The notes under the pieces: model-generated
Database searches by the model: none
What the model saw: only the letters and a program-made list of their open reading frames with translations
Told to the model about the DNA's origin: nothing
Shown: positions 1 to 6,261 of the stretch, in pieces
Numbering within the stretch: position 1 is the first letter of the stretch
How the letters are laid out: every line of letters starts with the position of its first letter
Source of the DNA: Candidatus Hydrogenedentota bacterium
GTDB lineage: Bacteria; Hydrogenedentota; Hydrogenedentia; Hydrogenedentales; CAITNO01
Reading direction: 5' to 3'
Length of the DNA: 6,556 nt
Assembly (NCBI GenBank): GCA_022710255.1
Contig: JAKLHG010000229.1
Location: 1-6,556, forward strand
Made by a program: the position numbers and the translations under genes

Positions 1-489
1 CAATGCCTTTTCCCCCTCCTTGGAGTAAACACACCCATACCCCCCCTGTTTCAGATGGGTACACAAGTATCTCGCGTAGTGTTCGTCAGGATCTATACAT
101 AAAATTGTGGCCACCAAACCAACCCCTTAACGTTGCGCTGCGTATGATAACTATGACGCTTAATATAACCCTCAACGCTCACCCTGACCCTAATGCCAGC
201 ACAAACCGCCACACGAAGTTTTCCGATTTTTCGTGTGGCACGCTGTTCCGTCAGTTTCTACAACACGTTTCCCCCTCGCTGTTTCAGTACACACTTCTTT
301 GACTTACATAAAAGAGGTGTCCGTTTCGTTTGCCAGCTTTCGGAATATAGCGTGTGCGGAACCGTTCGCACGGCATCATTCAACACAGGAATTTGATACA
401 AATTAAAAGCGCCTTCTGATATCCCTATACATATTGTATCATTAAGAATGCATGATTGGCAATATTTTGTGCTTAAGTGCTAATAAACG
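1..489. other. Gene-free region with C-rich + strand, hairpin and diverged repeats
   Basis: No open frame here looks like a protein. The one running from position 3 to 302 is rich in Pro, Thr, His and Ser, has no ribosome binding site and matches no family I know. The + strand has several C runs (12-16, 41-46, 123-126, 271-275), so the minus strand is G-rich. A perfect 10-bp hairpin sits at 208-239. An 8-bp inverted repeat, TGATACAA (394-401) and TTGTATCA (434-441), lies in the AT-rich part. I see no tRNA-like T-arm motif. It could be the decayed remains of a gene or element, or a non-coding RNA region, but nothing decides this. Confidence 0.5.
208..239. repeat. Perfect 10-bp inverted repeat (hairpin)
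   Basis: GCCACACGAA at 208-217 is exactly complementary to TTCGTGTGGC at 230-239, leaving a 12-base loop. Neither side is followed by a T-run, so it does not look like an ordinary intrinsic terminator. It lies far from any recognised gene, about 250 bases beyond the terminator of the porin gene. It may be a structural RNA element, a protein-binding palindrome or part of a small repeat family. Confidence 0.7.
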
Positions 490-524
490 AAAAACGCCCG
501 CCGGATAACTGGCACCAGCGGGCG
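490..524 (-). terminator. Rho-independent terminator after porin gene
   Basis: On the minus strand a G+C-only 7-bp stem forms between 518-524 and 495-501 (CGCCCGC paired with GCGGGCG, 16-base loop). It is followed directly by TTTTT (494-490) and then a further T/A-rich stretch. The stem begins 20 bases after the porin stop codon. This is the expected place and form for an intrinsic terminator ending the leftward transcript. Confidence 0.8.
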
Positions 525-544
525 CGATAAAGACCAGGCAGGGG

Positions 545-1858
545 TTAAAACGCGAGTTCGGTTTCTATAAACATATAATCGTAATCATCATCCCGACTTC
601 CAAGCCAGGGAACCATGCCACTGCCTATGAGTGCATTACCTTCCAGGCCGCGATCACCAAAGAAGTGGGCATATCCGGCACGGAACGCCAGGTCTTCACT
701 ATAGTGATAGTCTCCATAGAGGCCCACTTCCCAGCCCAGTTTATCGCTGGCCCCGGGATAGGCTTCCTCGTCCACATCAAAATAGGCGCCTGCCAGTTTC
801 AGTTCAACACTTTCAGTCGGCAATACTTGAATCCCCAGACTGTAAAACAGCACGTTCGACAAGGTGGCCTTGAAAACGGAACCGGGGGCGTTATCCAGAA
901 ATTCACTATATTTGATGTCTGAAGTCAGGCGAACAAAGGGCAGGTCAGCATCATTGGACCAGGCGCTGGTGTCAGGGTCGCCGCCGCCCAGGTAAGCGAA
1001 GCGGGCAAACAGGCGGGGTTGCCATGCGGCGTCGAAGGTGTAGCCCACTTCCAGGTTGGCGCCAAATTCATCGAAGCCCACATCGGCATCGCCAAAGCCC
1101 AGCGGGCAGGCAGACGCAATACCGTCCACGTCACCGAACTGATAAGCCGCTTCCACTTCAAAGTCGAATCCGCCCACCACGCCCGCGCCGCGCAGCCCGA
1201 GCACGTGCAAATCTACACGGTCACCCAACAGAGCGACCATGTCGCGCGCATACAGCCAGTAGGCGTCCAACGCAACATCCTCGATGCCCATGTAACTGAA
1301 ATAGACCCCAAACAGGTCCGCATCATCCTCCAGGAAATTGCCATAGCCCTCATAAGGTTTCGCTGCCACAGCATTAATTGCAAACTGTTCCGTGGCATAG
1401 GTCAGGCGGATGCCGTCAAAAGAAAGGCCCGAAAAATAGGCGGAGCTTTCATTGGTGCCGATAAAGAATGCGGCGCCAAGACGGAATTCCTGGCGACCAA
1501 CGCGCACGCTCAGCGGCGAGTCCCAGAGATTCTGCACATCAATGTAAGCCTGGTATAAATTCACGTGATTCAACCCGGAACGGAAATCATTACCGCAGAG
1601 ATACCAGGAGCGAAAATCTTCGCCCCAGAAATTATAATGGTCGAACTCAATAAAAGCGGATACTTGCTGCGTAAAATCCGCCTTGACATTCAAACGGGTG
1701 CGTTGCTCAATGAAACTATAATCACCCAATGAATCCATGTTGAAATAGTTGCCGCGAATACGGAGGCTACCGCCTATCTCCACGTTTTGCAACTCCGCCA
1801 TGGCGGAAACACAACAGGCAACGGTCAACAAGACAGTCATAGTCATTAACTTGCGCAT
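545..1858 (-). CDS. Outer-membrane beta-barrel porin, alginate-export type
   Basis: A 437-residue secreted barrel protein, probably a passive channel for anionic sugars in the outer membrane. Residues 1-21 form a Sec signal peptide with a positive start (MRK), a hydrophobic core and an Ala-Met-Ala site with cleavage expected before Glu22. The mature part is rich in alternating aromatic/hydrophobic strands. Near residues 118-128 it has VRVGRQEFRLG, which resembles the GRQEL-type motif of the alginate-export (AlgE-like) family. The C terminus ends in Phe (IETELAF), the usual signal for Bam-dependent insertion. The start at 1858 is supported by GGGAG about 8 bases upstream. A terminator follows the stop. 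It lies 251 bp downstream of the GH88-like gene and has a candidate promoter of its own. Two cysteines remain in the mature chain (88 and 251). In PVC bacteria this family is broad, so alginate as substrate is not implied; uronate-containing oligosaccharides are an inference from context. Confidence 0.85.
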   Translation of the reverse strand: MRKLMTMTVLLTVACCVSAMAELQNVEIGGSLRIRGNYFNMDSLGDYSFIEQRTRLNVKADFTQQVSAFIEFDHYNFWGEDFRSWYLCGNDFRSGLNHVNLYQAYIDVQNLWDSPLSVRVGRQEFRLGAAFFIGTNESSAYFSGLSFDGIRLTYATEQFAINAVAAKPYEGYGNFLEDDADLFGVYFSYMGIEDVALDAYWLYARDMVALLGDRVDLHVLGLRGAGVVGGFDFEVEAAYQFGDVDGIASACPLGFGDADVGFDEFGANLEVGYTFDAAWQPRLFARFAYLGGGDPDTSAWSNDADLPFVRLTSDIKYSEFLDNAPGSVFKATLSNVLFYSLGIQVLPTESVELKLAGAYFDVDEEAYPGASDKLGWEVGLYGDYHYSEDLAFRAGYAHFFGDRGLEGNALIGSGMVPWLGSRDDDYDYMFIETELAF

Positions 1859-1974
1859 CGTAAATTCTCCCTGGTGATGGTTTTATGTAATTAAGAATCT
1901 GGGTATATGCTCAGCGAAGACGGATGTTTGCACCTGATTGCTTGGGTCCATCCCTCCTTTCCTGTCCTGAATTA

Positions 1975-2010
1975 AATACCGTACTTCCCTGTATAAAAAC
2001 TGTAGGTATT
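1975..2010 (-). repeat. Imperfect hairpin in the porin leader
   Basis: AATACC (1975-1980) pairs with GGTATT (2005-2010). After one bulged G at 1981 the stem continues with TAC (1982-1984) and GTA (2002-2004), giving nine pairs around a 17-base loop. It would fold in the transcript from the candidate promoter. It is AT-rich and has no following T-run, so it is unlikely to be a terminator and could be a leader control element. Confidence 0.4.
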
Positions 2011-2030
2011 GCTTCCATCCTTAAGCCTCT

Positions 2031-2060
2031 ATTTTGTCATACGGAAAATAAGGATGTCAA
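2031..2060 (-). promoter_or_regulatory. Candidate sigma70-type promoter for porin gene
   Basis: The minus strand has a perfect TTGACA -35 hexamer (2060-2055), an 18-base spacer, and CAAAAT (2036-2031) as a 4-of-6 match to the -10 consensus. Transcription would begin near 2024, giving a leader of about 165 bases before the porin start. The -10 is weak, so this is a candidate only. Confidence 0.4.
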
Positions 2061-2109
2061 CAACGATATTTTGCGGGCCTGCCACAAGGATTGGACAAAC
2101 AGCGCATTC

Positions 2110-3462
2110 TCAGTAAAACGTGAGGCGTCCGGTCCCCGAAATCAGCCGTTTTACGTATACGGCCAACTCCAGGGCATGGTAGTCGCCCCACATGGAAGAC
2201 TCTCCCCGGGGTGTGGCGGCGCCCCCGGGAACATAGTCCCACCCGTTAGGCCGGTGATATATACTGTGCAGCAACAGGCCCTGATGGTGCGGGTTTTCAC
2301 TTACATAGGGCGGAGCGAACAGGGCCTGCGCGACACGCAACCCAGCCTGCGCGTACTGTTGCCCGGGTTTACCGAGGCAGTATCCCAGGCGCAACAAGCC
2401 CTGGGCACTGATGGCGGCGGCAGAACTGTCCACCGGCTCATAAGGATTATCCGGTTCGGCAGGGCGGTCAAGATAATCCCCCATCCGGGAGAGGCCGGGC
2501 GCGCCCGTGTCCCAGTAGGGTACGCCGTCGGCGGGCGTGTTGGCCAGGTAAAAGTCTGCCATGGCCCGGGCGCCTTCGCGCAACTCCCGAAGAAAGGCCC
2601 GCCCCTCCTCAACGGATTCCAGCAGGCCGGGGTGGTCCTGGAAAAATTCCAGCTGTTCCGCGCAACCGAGGAGGCCCCAGGCTAATCCCCGGGTCCAGGT
2701 ACTGAAGGGGGAATATCCCTGCTGGGTGCCCGGGCATCGGTAATTGCCGTCCTTGACGTTGAACAGGCTTTCATGGGCAACGCGCCCGCGCACATCATAA
2801 ATGTCCCGTCCCTTGCCGTAATAGACGTTATACTTCAGCATCGCCCGGATGTGCTTCACGGCCCGGTCCAGCAGTGAAATACGAAGGTCGTTTTCACCCA
2901 TAAGCACATGCCCCAGGCGGTGGGCCAGTACCAGGATACGGCAGGAGCGGATGGTGTCCACGAACAGGGACTGGGGGCCGTTAAAGGAATGGATGAAACC
3001 GCCGCCGTCCGCCGTGGCGGTCCAACGTGCCGCCTGCACGGCGCCGGAAGCGCAAAGGGCGAGTTCATACAGGCGCACCAGGTCGGCTGAATCTTCCGTG
3101 CGGCCCTCCCGCGCCAGGCGGCGCAGGTTACCGTAGGTGGACAGGTTGTTGAACCCGTGGTCATGCACACCCGTGTGGGTAATATGAGGCGCCATGTAGT
3201 TCAGGGTATCCGAACGTCCCGATTCGAGCAAGGCTTCGTCACCCGTGGCGTCAAAGTACAGCAGGCGGCAGCCATACAGGAACCCCTGGGTCCATTCGGT
3301 CCATCCCCGGCGGGTATATTTGCCCCGGCGTGTAAATACGGGGGCACCTTTTGCCGGGTTCCATTCCCGGGCAAGCCGGGCAAGTTTCGGACCCGTCAGG
3401 GCAAAAAAACGGTCCAGCGCGGGAGACAGGTCCGCGGGTTTCAGGTTATGCAGGGCTATCAT
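2110..3462 (-). CDS. GH88-family unsaturated glucuronyl hydrolase-like protein
   Basis: A 450-residue protein with the hallmarks of glycoside hydrolase family 88, which hydrates the double bond of delta-4,5-unsaturated uronic acids left by polysaccharide lyases, so that the sugar is released. Visible landmarks are a WTQGF segment (57-61), HDHGF (100-104) with Asp101 at the place of the first catalytic Asp, FVDTIRS (167-173) with Asp169 at the place of the second, GYSPFSTWTRGLAWGL (249-264), VDSSAAAISAQGLLRLG (344-360) and a GDYHALE segment (426-432) near the end. There is no signal peptide, so it should act in the cytoplasm. The start at 3462 is fixed by GGAAGGAG seven bases upstream; a longer frame reaching 3792 would run through the upstream gene and is not real. 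It starts 4 bases after the stop of the membrane-protein gene, with its ribosome site inside that gene, indicating translational coupling. It is longer than the roughly 370-400 residues typical of characterised members. GH105 is the main alternative. Confidence 0.85.
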   Translation of the reverse strand: MIALHNLKPADLSPALDRFFALTGPKLARLAREWNPAKGAPVFTRRGKYTRRGWTEWTQGFLYGCRLLYFDATGDEALLESGRSDTLNYMAPHITHTGVHDHGFNNLSTYGNLRRLAREGRTEDSADLVRLYELALCASGAVQAARWTATADGGGFIHSFNGPQSLFVDTIRSCRILVLAHRLGHVLMGENDLRISLLDRAVKHIRAMLKYNVYYGKGRDIYDVRGRVAHESLFNVKDGNYRCPGTQQGYSPFSTWTRGLAWGLLGCAEQLEFFQDHPGLLESVEEGRAFLRELREGARAMADFYLANTPADGVPYWDTGAPGLSRMGDYLDRPAEPDNPYEPVDSSAAAISAQGLLRLGYCLGKPGQQYAQAGLRVAQALFAPPYVSENPHHQGLLLHSIYHRPNGWDYVPGGAATPRGESSMWGDYHALELAVYVKRLISGTGRLTFY

Positions 3463-3466
3463 ACAC

Positions 3467-4945
3467 TTACTCCTTCCTGCGGGCCTCGTCATGTCGGGAC
3501 GGCGGAGGGGGCCCGGCCCGGAACCCCTCGGCAAGCAGGCGCAGGATGTTCTTGTGCCGGGCGTATTCCAAGGCACGCACCAAACCCCAATAGGTAATAA
3601 GCACGGAACGCAGGTATCTGCCGCCGGGATAAATGTTCGGTGCCAGCAGCCAAAAGACCGCCGCAGCCACAATAAACAAAACCAGGCGGCAGGCCTGCCG
3701 GTTGAACCGCTCCCACTTTCCACCCCACCGATAGATACCATAATTGACCGAAATGGAAACCACCTGCGCGGCAAGCAGAAGCGTTCCCGCAATCGTCAGC
3801 GGCACGAAAATGACAAAAGAAAACGTCTTAAAAATGTGAAGCAGGGGAAACAGGAACAGGCGCTTTGCAGGAACCAGGTGATTGAACCAGAAAAACGCGA
3901 GGTAAAGCGCGCCCAGTACCGCGAACCAGCAGGCCAGGTCGAACAGAAAGGGCATCCCCTGGCGAAACGGGTGCCGGACATAATCAGGCCAGGCGCAAAG
4001 AATTCCCAAGACCGTGAACCCAAATGCCCACAGCCACGCTCTGGCCTTTGAAAACCCGGGAAATGTTTTTGCGGATTCAGATACTACCGGCTTAGTTTCG
4101 TACTTTACCGCCACCCGGTCGTTGTCGTAATACCCGATTTCATAAATGGCGTAAAGGGACAGAAACAACAACACCAGCGCAGCCGCATAGTTCCATGAAA
4201 ATGCGTAGGCCAGCAACAGCAGCGCCAAGTCTTCAAGAACAATTTGTGTTGTGAAATACCGGCCCTCCGGGTATTTGCCTTCCACGGTGTAGCGCAGGGG
4301 AAGATACAGGCCGGTAAAGGCCGGCGCCGGACGGGGACACCACTTCATCAGGTGGGACTTGGGAAGAGCGGCAAGAACTTCCGCGTCATCCTCCGAATCG
4401 GTTATAAAAAAGGCCTTGTCCCATTCCAAAACGGGCAGGCAGGCTTCCAGCGCCTTCATTTTCCCTGAGGTGCGCAGGTTTTCAAAAGGCGGCAGCGCAT
4501 TGGAACAAATCAGCGTTGCCCCTCCAAGTCCGGCGGCTTTGAGAATCGGAGTGATGATATGCCGGAATCCATAACTGAGCACGATGACGGGCCGTCCCGG
4601 CGGCAGTGCGTCCAGCAGTACTCGGTTCATGGAGGATGAAGCCAGGCGACGCGACGCGCCCGGCCACAGGAAATGGTTCCAGGGCATCAGCACCGTGCAG
4701 GCCAGCACCCGCATAAAATCGCGCTGGTTGTCGTACTTGATCCATCCGAACCAGCCGAGTAACTGCGTGAGCCAGTCGGTACAGGCGACAATAAGAAAGG
4801 CCAGCGCCCGCGGGCGCAGCGCATCAAGGAACCGTTCGGTGGAATTGTCCAGGAACAGGGTCTGGTCGAAATCGAGGACCACATGACGGTATCCGCCCGC
4901 GTTGAGATCAGCGATACACGCCTCCGTCTGCGCGTCGGTATTCAT
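3467..4945 (-). CDS. HAD-type phosphatase domain fused to UbiA-like polytopic membrane domain
   Basis: A 492-residue two-part protein. Residues 18-200 form a haloacid-dehalogenase-type hydrolase with all four motifs: DFDQT (25-29; Asp25 nucleophile, Asp27 acid/base), Ser124 after a hydrophobic strand, Lys162 in SGKMKAL, and DSEDD (183-187) for metal binding. This is the SerB-like pattern. From about residue 233 to 436 there are several hydrophobic spans (near 234-250, 253-272, 303-319, 332-353, 364-398, 419-436). After the second span the motif EIGYYDNDRVAVKYETKP resembles, in degenerate form, the first Asp-rich motif (NDxxD) of UbiA prenyltransferases. HAD-UbiA fusions are known in bacteria and are proposed to act on polyprenyl-phosphate-linked sugars. 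The expected second Asp-rich motif is not evident, so catalysis by the membrane part is uncertain. The C-terminal 25 residues are Pro/Arg-rich and probably cytoplasmic. The ATG at 4945 has only a weak GGA-type site upstream. It lies 45 bp after the dehydrogenase gene and 4 bp before the GH88-like gene, so it belongs to their operon. Substrate unknown. Confidence 0.75.
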   Translation of the reverse strand: MNTDAQTEACIADLNAGGYRHVVLDFDQTLFLDNSTERFLDALRPRALAFLIVACTDWLTQLLGWFGWIKYDNQRDFMRVLACTVLMPWNHFLWPGASRRLASSSMNRVLLDALPPGRPVIVLSYGFRHIITPILKAAGLGGATLICSNALPPFENLRTSGKMKALEACLPVLEWDKAFFITDSEDDAEVLAALPKSHLMKWCPRPAPAFTGLYLPLRYTVEGKYPEGRYFTTQIVLEDLALLLLAYAFSWNYAAALVLLFLSLYAIYEIGYYDNDRVAVKYETKPVVSESAKTFPGFSKARAWLWAFGFTVLGILCAWPDYVRHPFRQGMPFLFDLACWFAVLGALYLAFFWFNHLVPAKRLFLFPLLHIFKTFSFVIFVPLTIAGTLLLAAQVVSISVNYGIYRWGGKWERFNRQACRLVLFIVAAAVFWLLAPNIYPGGRYLRSVLITYWGLVRALEYARHKNILRLLAEGFRAGPPPPSRHDEARRKE

Positions 4946-4990
4946 GCGTTCCGCTTTCGGTTGTTCACGAGAACCCTGCCTGCGGCTATC

Positions 4991-6037
4991 TTACGGTTTG
5001 ACCGCTTTCCCGGTCGCCGCCGATTTGTAAATGGCCTCGATGAGCGCCACGGCATTGCGGCCTTCGCGTCCGTCGATGCGCGGCGGCCGGTCCTGTCGTA
5101 TGGCCTGGGTGAAGTCGGCGATCTGGCGCCGGTGCCCTTCAGTCTTGAGGCTGCTGAGCGGGTCGGCCGCGCCCGAACCCAGCTCGGACTCGCGGCTGAG
5201 CTGAGCCTCGATTTTGGCGTCCACGGCCCGGCGTTTGGCAAACTGCCAGAACTTGATGGCGCCGTCTTCCGTATAGGCGCTGCCGGCGCTGCCGTGTACT
5301 TCCACGCGGGCAGGATGTCCCGGCCAAATGGCAGTGCTGCCTTCGATGGTGCCGAATGCGCCGGATTCAAATTCCAGCATGGCAGTGGCGGTGTCTTCCA
5401 CTTCAAGCCCTTTGTGAAGGCGACGGGTGGTCTGGGCGCGCACCGATTTCACCGGGCCCATGAACCACTGCAGCAGGTCAATCTGATGTATGCCCTGATT
5501 CATCAACGCACCGCCGCCATCGAGTTTGATGGTGCCGCGCCACGCGCCGCTGGCATAATACTCGGGGGAACGGTACCACTTGATATAGGCATTGCCGAGT
5601 GTCAGGGTGCCGAACCGTCCCTGTTCCAGGGCTTTCTTAATCAATTGGGAACCTTCGGCAAATCGGCTCTGGAAAATGCAGCCCAACCGAACACCCGCCT
5701 TGTCCGTGGCGGCAATAATCTTGTCTATACGTTTCGTGTTTACGTCGAGAGGCTTTTCCGAAAGGACATTCTTGCCCGCTTCGGCACAGGCGACCGCAAT
5801 TTCCATGCGCATGCCGCTGGGCACACACAGGCATACCGCCTGAATATCCTTGCGCTCAAGCATCTTATGGTAGTCAAGGTACATGTCCGCGCTGTATTTG
5901 TCGGACAGTTTCTTTGCCGTGGCTTCCACCACGTCTGAAACCGCCACCAGTTTTGCTGAAGGCACTGCCGCAATTGCTGCCGCATGTACCGGCCCGATGT
6001 TGCCGCAACCAATAATGCCGTATCCAATTTTAGCCAT
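4991..6037 (-). CDS. Gfo/Idh/MocA family NAD(P)-dependent oxidoreductase
   Basis: A 348-residue cytoplasmic sugar dehydrogenase or related oxidoreductase. The N terminus is a Rossmann fold with GCGNIG (10-15) binding NAD(P), and the acidic residue after the second strand (VAVSD, Asp35) suggests a preference for NAD(H). Glu94-Lys95-Pro96 is the family's signature, Lys95 being the usual catalytic lysine. The C-terminal domain carries LDGGGALMNQGIHQIDLLQW (172-191), with His184 and Asp187 at the expected active-site positions; Asn180 stands where many members have Asp. Length is normal for the family. The start at 6037 has AAGGAG nine bases upstream. It is the first gene of the leftward operon. 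The family oxidises or reduces hydroxyls of many sugars, inositols and uronates, so the substrate is not determined; a uronic acid or monosaccharide product of the GH88-like enzyme is an inference from context. Confidence 0.9.
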   Translation of the reverse strand: MAKIGYGIIGCGNIGPVHAAAIAAVPSAKLVAVSDVVEATAKKLSDKYSADMYLDYHKMLERKDIQAVCLCVPSGMRMEIAVACAEAGKNVLSEKPLDVNTKRIDKIIAATDKAGVRLGCIFQSRFAEGSQLIKKALEQGRFGTLTLGNAYIKWYRSPEYYASGAWRGTIKLDGGGALMNQGIHQIDLLQWFMGPVKSVRAQTTRRLHKGLEVEDTATAMLEFESGAFGTIEGSTAIWPGHPARVEVHGSAGSAYTEDGAIKFWQFAKRRAVDAKIEAQLSRESELGSGAADPLSSLKTEGHRRQIADFTQAIRQDRPPRIDGREGRNAVALIEAIYKSAATGKAVKP

Positions 6038-6060
6038 GATGTAACTCTCCTTGTTTATTT

Positions 6061-6075
6061 TCAGTAACCCACTGA
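6061..6075. repeat. Small hairpin in the 5' leader of the dehydrogenase gene
   Basis: TCAGT (6061-6065) pairs with ACTGA (6071-6075) around AACCC, and a G-U pair plus two A-T pairs can lengthen the stem to eight. It lies just ahead of the ribosome binding site at 6052-6047, so in the transcript it could influence translation. The evidence is structural only. Confidence 0.35.
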
Positions 6076-6083
6076 GAATGGCG

Positions 6084-6097
6084 TATAGTGTACTATA
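6084..6097. promoter_or_regulatory. Palindrome TATAGT-GT-ACTATA, possible operator
   Basis: A 6-2-6 perfect inverted repeat lies across the candidate -10 region of the leftward operon, where a dimeric repressor would block transcription. No regulator gene is in the window, so the binding protein cannot be named. AT-rich palindromes of this size also occur by chance. Confidence 0.4.
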
Positions 6098-6116
6098 GGA
6101 TGCCGTGGCGTCCCAA
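6087..6116 (-). promoter_or_regulatory. Candidate promoter of the leftward operon
   Basis: On the minus strand TTGGGA (6116-6111) could serve as -35 and TACACT (6092-6087) as -10, with an 18-base spacer. TATAGT (6097-6092) is an alternative -10 but the spacing would be only 13. The region is about 50-80 bases ahead of the dehydrogenase start and overlaps a palindrome that could be an operator. Confidence 0.35.
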
Positions 6117-6138
6117 GTCAGTCATTAAGATGGTTTTA

Positions 6139-6162
6139 ACGCAAAGACGCAAAGACTCAAAG
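6139..6162 (+). repeat. Three tandem copies of an ACGCAAAG-type 8-mer
   Basis: ACGCAAAG occurs at 6139-6146 and again at 6147-6154, followed by ACTCAAAG with one change at 6155-6162. From memory, runs of this same motif occur in intergenic regions of unrelated bacterial genomes. Function is unknown to me. Here it sits between the divergent operon and miaB. Confidence 0.7.
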
Positions 6163-6261
6163 GGAAAACCGAGGGGGATATTCTTGCCTCAAAAATCTGT
6201 GGACATCGGCGTAATCTGCTGATAGATCAAAGAATAAATGCGTCAGGGCATCTACATGCCT

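Larger units (their letters stand above)
1859..2109 (-). other. Long leader/intergenic region upstream of the porin gene
   Basis: This 251-bp gap separates the three-gene operon from the porin gene. Reading leftward it holds a consensus -35 box, an imperfect hairpin (2010-1975), a strong Shine-Dalgarno-like AAAGGAGGG at 1960-1952 that touches an ATG, and finally the porin's own ribosome binding site. No clear terminator for the upstream operon is visible, so read-through into the porin gene remains possible. The long untranslated leader suggests post-transcriptional control, but no known riboswitch is recognised. Confidence 0.5.

Noticed and set aside
3..302. 99-residue open frame on the + strand
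   Set aside because: Composition is Pro/Thr/His/Ser-rich with no family resemblance, no ribosome binding site, and it runs through the hairpin and C-runs; likely non-coding.
1019..1558. 179-residue open frame on the + strand
   Set aside because: Entirely antisense to the porin gene, which has a signal peptide, barrel pattern and C-terminal Phe.
545..1858. Lipoprotein signal (Cys15/Cys16) in the porin
   Set aside because: The residues before Cys15 (Thr-Val-Ala) fit a lipobox poorly, whereas Ala-Met-Ala at 19-21 is a good signal peptidase I site.
1883..1951. 22-codon leader peptide gene on the minus strand
   Set aside because: The Shine-Dalgarno is only one base from the ATG, too close for efficient initiation; kept as a finding about the leader but not called as a gene.
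1924..2685. 253-residue open frame on the + strand
   Set aside because: Mostly antisense to the GH88-like gene; no motif or ribosome binding site.
3463..3792. N-terminal extension of the GH88-like gene to a 560-residue frame
   Set aside because: It overlaps the membrane-protein gene in another frame, its sequence is not GH88-like, and the ATG at 3462 has a strong ribosome binding site.
3245..4051. 268-residue open frame on the + strand
   Set aside because: Antisense to the GH88-like and HAD/UbiA-like genes, very rich in Arg, Gln and Pro, with no motif.
4883..5938. 351-residue open frame on the + strand
   Set aside because: It lies antisense to the well-supported Gfo/Idh/MocA gene and has no recognisable domain; long antisense frames are common in GC-rich genes.
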